Source: CAIOHW01 sp964432565 (lineage in GTDB: Bacteria; Bdellovibrionota; UBA1018). From it: 56,169 bases of DNA. The translations under genes were made by a program, and so were the position numbers. The stretch is taken from positions 1 to 56,169 of the forward strand of contig CAYSOA010000016.1 of the NCBI GenBank assembly GCA_964432565.1, given 5' to 3'. The notes under the pieces were generated by a model. It was not told where the DNA came from. It did no database searches and saw only the letters and a list, made by a program, of their open reading frames with translations. Numbering within the stretch: the first letter of the stretch is position 1; every line of letters starts with the position of its first letter. Of this stretch, positions 52,117 through 56,169 are shown piece after piece.

Positions 52117-52725
52117 TTAGTGGTGGCAGGCGACGCACTGAACCGAAGCAACAGGCTTGTGGTTCAGCGACTTGTCCATGACTTCAGGGCGTTCCTTGGC
52201 GATTTCGGCCAGCACATTTCGAGGCGTCGTCACGCCACGATGGCAGTCCATGCACCAGCCCATGTTCAGGGGAGCATACTGATAAACTTTTTCCATGGCA
52301 CGAACGTCGCCATGACAGGTCTCGCACGAGACGCCCTTGGCGACGTGACGCTTGTGAGGAAAATAGGCAAAATCCGGCAACTCGTGCACGCGCACCCATT
52401 CAATCGGCGTCCCTTCACGGTAGTGCTTCTGAATCTTTTGAATGTAGGGGCTGTCCGGCTTCACCACCGTGTGGCAGTTCATGCAGACGTTCACCGAGGG
52501 AACCGTCGCATGACGCGACTTCTCGATTCCGGTGTGACAGTAGGCGCAGGCCATCTTGTTGTCACCGGCGTGAATCTTGTGACTGAACGGAATCGGCTGC
52601 TCGGGGGCATACCCTTGATTGGACGCTGACGGATAGAAGAGCTGCGCGGCTCCGCCACCGACCACGAGAACCAGTAATCCAAGGACCAGAAGCGTCTTCT
52701 TCTGGCCTGAAGAGATGCGACTCAT
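52117..52725 (-). CDS. actA: alternative complex III pentaheme cytochrome c subunit ActA, 202 aa
   Basis: An N-terminal membrane anchor (about residues 11-30) is followed by five CxxCH heme sites: CAYCH, CMNCH, CETCH, CMDCH and CVACH. Extra His residues serve as distal ligands (FSHKIHAG, FPHKRH). This matches ActA, the pentaheme electron-entry or relay subunit. The ATG at 52725 gives the usual anchor. It opens the act operon; an upstream gap of 147 bases holds the likely promoter. Confidence 0.95.
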   Translation of the reverse strand: MSRISSGQKKTLLVLGLLVLVVGGGAAQLFYPSASNQGYAPEQPIPFSHKIHAGDNKMACAYCHTGIEKSRHATVPSVNVCMNCHTVVKPDSPYIQKIQKHYREGTPIEWVRVHELPDFAYFPHKRHVAKGVSCETCHGDVRAMEKVYQYAPLNMGWCMDCHRGVTTPRNVLAEIAKERPEVMDKSLNHKPVASVQCVACHH

Positions 52726-52769
52726 GAAGCACCTGCTCTCGGCACGCACGAGCACGCCGGGTTGAAGGT

Positions 52770-52815
52770 TAGCACTGCACTAAAACGATTGATTAAGGTA
52801 TTAGCGTCAAGCCTT
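52770..52815 (-). promoter_or_regulatory. candidate promoter of the act operon
   Basis: The AT-rich stretch before actA contains TTGACG (minus strand, 52810-52805), a fair -35 match, with an AT-rich segment (GTTTTA) about 18 bases on as a poor -10. The position, 80 bases before actA in the only real gap of this operon, is reasonable. Confidence 0.3.
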
Positions 52816-52872
52816 GAAAGTTTCTAGAAATTTTTGCCGCTCGTTGGTGAAACGAGCCAAAACCGCTCAAGG

Positions 52873-53430
52873 TCAATTCGGATATTTGAGGTAGTAGATG
52901 TCCGGAAGATTCCGGCACTTCTCTTCCAGATCGAGCCCGTAACCGATCAAAAACTGGTCATCGATCTTCCGGCCCACATACCGCGCCGGCACTTCCACCA
53001 CGCGCTTGGCCTCTTTATCGAGCAGCGTGACAATCTCGACCGAGGCGGGGCCCGCAGCCTTCAGGCGCTCAACGAGAAACTTGAGGGTTCGGCCCGTATC
53101 GATGATCTCTTCAATGATCAGAACATGCTTGCCCCGGATGTCAGCCTCGATGTCCTTCAAAATGGTCACGGTCCCGCTCGATTCTCGCGCACGGCCGTAA
53201 CTGGAGAGGCGCACAAACTCGACCTCGAAATCCACCTTCAGGTACCGCACGAGATCGGCAAGAAAAACGTAGGCTCCCTTGAGGACGGCAACGAGGACGA
53301 CCGACTGCCCTTCGAAATCGCGATTGATCCGCTCCGCCAGTTCCTGAACGGCGGCGTCAATTTCAAAACGGCTCAAGTACTTGGTGAAGTTCTTTTCATC
53401 GATCATCGCAGACGTGCCCCTTGCTCCCAT
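52873..53430 (-). CDS. hpt: hypoxanthine phosphoribosyltransferase, 185 aa
   Basis: This enzyme salvages hypoxanthine (and often guanine) with PRPP to IMP/GMP. The PRPP loop VLIIEEIIDTGRTL has Glu-Glu in place of the usual Glu-Asp. The VAVLKGAYVFLADLVR and RLSSYG segments, and the C-terminal VGYGLDLEEKCRNLPDI-type hood (here IGYGLDLEEKCRNLP), are typical. The ATG at 53430 has a better ribosome binding site (AAGGTGGG) than that at 53406. It ends upstream of the act operon on the same strand. Confidence 0.93.
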   Translation of the reverse strand: MGARGTSAMIDEKNFTKYLSRFEIDAAVQELAERINRDFEGQSVVLVAVLKGAYVFLADLVRYLKVDFEVEFVRLSSYGRARESSGTVTILKDIEADIRGKHVLIIEEIIDTGRTLKFLVERLKAAGPASVEIVTLLDKEAKRVVEVPARYVGRKIDDQFLIGYGLDLEEKCRNLPDIYYLKYPN

Positions 53431-53454
53431 CTTTGCCCACCTTGGGGCCGGGAA

Positions 53455-53709
53455 TCAAGCGGACTCGGTCACCGTCGACGTCGGTGCCTCGGCAGACTTC
53501 GGTGCAGTACCGGCTGGAGCGCCTTCCCCGACAGGCTTCGAGGGCTGCTCGAGCCGCGAAAATTTCGCCTCTTCGATCCCCGACAGGGCCTCCTTGAAGT
53601 TCCGCACGCACTTCCCTAGAGTATGACCCAGCTCGGGCAACCGACGTGGTCCAAAAATGAGCAGAACAATTCCCAAGATCAGCAGATGCTCGCCAGAGAT
53701 TCCAAACAT
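53455..53709 (-). CDS. tatA: Tat translocase subunit TatA/E, 84 aa
   Basis: The protein begins MFGISGEHLLILGIVLLIFG, the single TatA/B helix, followed by the conserved FGPRRLPELGHTLGK amphipathic helix and a polar tail. The short length and the FGxxKLPELG-type motif (here FGPRRLPELG) indicate TatA or TatE rather than TatB. No tatC is adjacent. ActB, with its twin-Arg signal, is a probable client. Its ATG shares CATG with a possible start of the divergent gene. Confidence 0.9.
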   Translation of the reverse strand: MFGISGEHLLILGIVLLIFGPRRLPELGHTLGKCVRNFKEALSGIEEAKFSRLEQPSKPVGEGAPAGTAPKSAEAPTSTVTESA

Positions 53710-53737
53710 GCCGGCTGGGTACTCCTTTGCCACTTCA

Positions 53738-54454
53738 GTGTCAACGCGCGGAAAGAGCCTGCCCGCTCTCACGGTGGTGCTGGCAGGCCTGCTGTCGACG
53801 GCGATCGCCTGCAACCGCACGACGTCCTCCCCTTCCGAGCCTGCCGAGCCTGAACCCAGCCTTTTTCAAAAGCTGACCGGCGACGACCCCGACGACGACC
53901 GCAGCCGATGGGATCAACTGTTCAGCACTCAGGATTATGTCTTCGGAAAAAACCCCGCCGCCTTTCTGCAGCAGAAGATCGGCGAAATTCCTCCCGGGAG
54001 GGCCCTGGATATTGCCATGGGAGAGGGTCGAAACGCTGTCTTTCTCGCCAAGAAGGGGTTCATCGTCGAGGGCATCGACATCTCGGAAGTGGCCACTCAT
54101 AAGGCCCGACTGCTGGCTCGCGAAAACGGTGTCGAGATCCAGACCCGAATCACCGATCTCAATCGCTATGCCATCTCCCCCGGCCAGTACCACCTGATCG
54201 TGAACATCCAGTACCTGCAGCGCAGCCTGATCCCGGGAATCCAGGCCGGACTTCGAAAAGGGGGCTACGTCGTCTTTGAAAACCCCACAACCGACGAACT
54301 GAAACGACTGCCGAAGCAGGGACTTCGTCGCGACTACCTGCTGGAGCCAGGCGAGCTTCGGCGGCTCTTTTCCGATCTCGAAATCGTGCACTACAGCGAG
54401 GGCCCCGGAGAAAACGGGCAGATCGTGGCCCGATTGCTCGCTCGCAAGCCCTGA
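53738..54454 (+). CDS. SAM-dependent methyltransferase (TehB-like) with lipoprotein signal, 238 aa
   Basis: Residues about 75-235 form a class I methyltransferase: motif I ALDIAMGEGRNAVFLAKKG, acidic motif IVEGIDIS, then IQTRITDLNRY and LIVNIQYLQRSLIP. The TehB/UbiG-like group methylates small molecules such as tellurite or thiols. The GTG at 53738 gives an N-terminus of about 25 residues with a lipoprotein-like signal ending TAIAC, followed by a polar linker. An ATG at 53708 is also possible. A methyltransferase outside the cytoplasm would lack SAM, so the signal may be a membrane anchor or a false reading. Convergent with ribH. Confidence 0.82.
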   Translation: MSTRGKSLPALTVVLAGLLSTAIACNRTTSSPSEPAEPEPSLFQKLTGDDPDDDRSRWDQLFSTQDYVFGKNPAAFLQQKIGEIPPGRALDIAMGEGRNAVFLAKKGFIVEGIDISEVATHKARLLARENGVEIQTRITDLNRYAISPGQYHLIVNIQYLQRSLIPGIQAGLRKGGYVVFENPTTDELKRLPKQGLRRDYLLEPGELRRLFSDLEIVHYSEGPGENGQIVARLLARKP

Positions 54455-54463
54455 AGCGAGACC

Positions 54464-54952
54464 CTACATCGACCGGATACGCTCGAGCTCGGCCCAGGCC
54501 TCGACGCCGGCCGCGACGGCTTCAATCCCCTTGTTATGGGCATCGTCCGAACTGCGCCGACGAGCCTGATCGGCATCATAGGTGGTCAGGATTCCGAAGG
54601 TCACGGGAACCTCGGTTTCGAGCGTGGCCTGAATCAGGCCGACCGTGGCACCTAGACTGATGAACTCAAAGTGCGCCGTGTCGCCCTTGATGACACAGCC
54701 CAGGCAAACCACGACATCAAACTTTCCGGTACGAGCCAGGGCCTTGGCCAGAAGTGGCATCTCATAGGCGCCAGGAGCAAAAAAAAGCTGCGTATCCGCA
54801 TCAAACACCATCCCGTGTTCGGCAAGATATCCCTCCGCTCCTTTCAGCAGTCCGCCCACGACCGTGTCATTGAAGCGGCTGCGAACGATCGCCACGCGCG
54901 GCTTCTTCACAGCCAAAAATTTCTCGAGCGACTGCGGAATTCGCGTCTTCAT
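54464..54952 (-). CDS. ribH: 6,7-dimethyl-8-ribityllumazine synthase, 162 aa
   Basis: This is the penultimate step of riboflavin synthesis, joining the ribB product to the pyrimidine from the ribD branch. Motifs are VAIVRSRFND near the start, FFAPGAYEMPLLAKAL, VVCLGCVIKGDTAHFEFI (catalytic His region) and VTFGILTTYDADQA. Length is normal. The start overlaps the ribBA stop (ATGA), so the two are translated together. Confidence 0.96.
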   Translation of the reverse strand: MKTRIPQSLEKFLAVKKPRVAIVRSRFNDTVVGGLLKGAEGYLAEHGMVFDADTQLFFAPGAYEMPLLAKALARTGKFDVVVCLGCVIKGDTAHFEFISLGATVGLIQATLETEVPVTFGILTTYDADQARRRSSDDAHNKGIEAVAAGVEAWAELERIRSM

Positions 54953-56169
54953 TTCTTTTTCATCTCCAGATGGTGACCGAGCTTCTGCTGCTTGGCGCGC
55001 AGGTACTTCTCGTTGTGGCTGTTCACCGGCATTTCGATCTGAACCCGCTCCGTGATGTTGAGCCCGTAGCCATCCAGGCCGACAATCTTGCGCGGATTGT
55101 TCGTCAACAGCCGAATTTCCTTCACTCCGAGGGCGCGCAGGATCTGCGCTCCGATCCCGTAATGCCTGAGATCTTCCTTAAACCCGAGGTGCCTGTTGGC
55201 TTCGACCGTGTCCATGCCCTGATCCTGCAGCGCGTAGGCCTTGAGCTTGTTGACCAGGCCGATGCCTCGCCCCTCATGACGACGCATGTAGATCAATACG
55301 CCACCATCCGATTCAGAGATCTGCTTCATGGCAGCCTGAAGCTGCGCCCCACAATCACAACGCAGCGAACCGAGAGCGTCTCCCGTGAGGCACTCCGAAT
55401 GCACCCGAACCAGGGCGGACTTGCCCGGATCGAGCGGACCCTTGACCAGTGCCAGGTGCTCCGAGCCATCCACCACCGATTGAAAGGCGTGCAATTCGAA
55501 TTCTTCCGAACCGAAGGACGAAGGAAGCCGAGTCCGAGCCACCTCTTCCACGAGACTCTCTCGTTCCATGCGAGTGGCGATCACATCACGAATGCTGACG
55601 ATCGGAAGACCATGCTCGAGGGCAAACTTCTTGAGGTCGGGCAGGCGTGCCATCGTCCCGTCCGGATTCATGATCTCGCAAATCACCGCCGCAGGCTTCA
55701 GTCCGGCCATTCGCACCAGATCGACCGACCCTTCAGTGTGGCCGGCACGAACCAGCACCCCGCCCTCCTGGGCCCGAAGCGGAAAGACATGTCCTGGAGA
55801 AATCAGGTCATCCGGACGGGTCGCCGGATCGACGGCCACTCGGATGGTGTGGGCACGGTCGTGCGCCGAAATACCGGTGCTCACCCCCTCGCGCGCTTCG
55901 ATCGAAACCGTAAAGGCCGTCTGCCGGGGCGATCGGTTCTTGGGAGCCATCATGGGCAGCTCGAGCTCGTCGATGCGACGGGCCTCCATGGCCAGGCAGA
56001 TCAGTCCGCGAGCATGCAGGGCCATGAAGTTGATGGCTTCGGGGGTCGCCAGCTCGGCGGCAAGTACGAGATCCCCCTCGTTTTCGCGGTCCTCATCATC
56101 GACGAGGATGACCATGCGACCATTGCGGAGCTGCTCGAGGGCTTCGGCTATCGGGGCAAATGAGGACGA
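54949..56169 (-). CDS. ribBA: bifunctional RibBA: 3,4-dihydroxy-2-butanone-4-phosphate synthase / GTP cyclohydrolase II (5' end cut by window)
   Basis: The N-terminal RibB domain shows MVILVDDEDRENEGDLV, GLICLAMEARRI, and RAGHTEGSVDLVRMAGL; the C-terminal RibA domain shows VRVHSECLTGDALGSLRCDC (zinc Cys residues), YMRRHEGRGIGLVNKLKAY and LLTNNPRK. The open frame continues without a stop to the window edge (…FAPIAEALEQLRNGR before the first visible ATG at 56115), which is the normal RibB N-terminus, so the true start lies outside. It feeds both branches of riboflavin synthesis and overlaps ribH by 4 bases. Confidence 0.96.
   Translation of the reverse strand, partial: SSSFAPIAEALEQLRNGRMVILVDDEDRENEGDLVLAAELATPEAINFMALHARGLICLAMEARRIDELELPMMAPKNRSPRQTAFTVSIEAREGVSTGISAHDRAHTIRVAVDPATRPDDLISPGHVFPLRAQEGGVLVRAGHTEGSVDLVRMAGLKPAAVICEIMNPDGTMARLPDLKKFALEHGLPIVSIRDVIATRMERESLVEEVARTRLPSSFGSEEFELHAFQSVVDGSEHLALVKGPLDPGKSALVRVHSECLTGDALGSLRCDCGAQLQAAMKQISESDGGVLIYMRRHEGRGIGLVNKLKAYALQDQGMDTVEANRHLGFKEDLRHYGIGAQILRALGVKEIRLLTNNPRKIVGLDGYGLNITERVQIEMPVNSHNEKYLRAKQQKLGHHLEMKKK

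Noticed and set aside
48893..52120. Long plus-strand frames opposite actB
   Set aside because: No family features; the minus-strand ActB with its iron-sulfur motifs explains the region.
1..56169. CRISPR array, prophage or insertion sequence
   Set aside because: No regularly spaced repeats, integrase, transposase or phage structural genes were seen in any frame.

Overview
The window reads as ordinary chromosome from an aerobic, GC-rich Gram-negative bacterium. It carries outer-membrane-type proteins, many lipoprotein signals, an MCE/MlaE lipid-transport pair, an alternative complex III and a caa3-type cytochrome oxidase. The combination (alternative complex III with a YSHP-type oxidase, eukaryote-like inositol-phosphate synthase, NAD-dependent epimerase fused to an SRPBCC domain) would suit one of the lineages formerly grouped as Deltaproteobacteria, such as Bdellovibrionota or Myxococcota. 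That placement is inference; no rRNA or other decisive marker is present. Genes are tightly packed, with many ATGA or TGATG overlaps. I see no phage, insertion sequence or CRISPR array.

Layout. 1-5.5 kb: exported proteins of unknown function, including a translationally coupled ankyrin lipoprotein plus a 1043-residue coiled-coil protein, and a PAS protein. 5.5-10.3 kb: a four-gene run of exported GH1 glycosidase, ABC exporter (ATPase and permease) and an outer-membrane-type beta-barrel protein. 10.3-16.9 kb: CDF metal exporter, EVE protein, DUF455 ferritin-like protein, dut-hisS, serB with two ACT domains, and a urate-oxidase-like membrane protein. 16.9-25.0 kb: a lipid-centred region. It holds an MCE protein with a beta-rich C-terminus, MlaE, an MMPL/RND transporter, an Aur1-like PAP2 enzyme, GtrA, a CDP-alcohol phosphotransferase and myo-inositol-phosphate synthase. 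Together these look like inositol-lipid synthesis beside lipid trafficking. 25-37.5 kb: small conserved proteins, two paralogous membrane proteins, a matrixin-like lipoprotein, tRNA-Pro(UGG), RDD and EamA proteins, a transglutaminase-elicitor-like lipoprotein operon, peroxiredoxin, PAP2, DUF2231, GH15 and an MFS exporter.

37-53 kb: the respiratory block. On the minus strand an epimerase, SCO, CoxII, CoxI, CoxIII and a CoxIV-cytochrome c fusion form one operon ending in a clear terminator. ctaB diverges from it. A second minus-strand operon encodes alternative complex III subunits ActA, B, D, E and F but no ActC. Between the two blocks, downstream of ctaB, sits a DUF4143-type ATPase preceded by a perfect 18-bp inverted repeat. 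Electrons would run quinol -> alternative complex III -> the cytochrome c domains of CoxII and CoxIV -> oxygen.

53-56 kb: hpt, tatA, a SAM methyltransferase with a lipoprotein signal, ribH and ribBA (cut by the window end).

The strongest candidates for something new are the alternative complex III operon without ActC, the inositol-lipid cluster with its lipid-transport neighbours, the MCE protein with a barrel-like tail and no local ATPase, and the palindrome-controlled ATPase gene.
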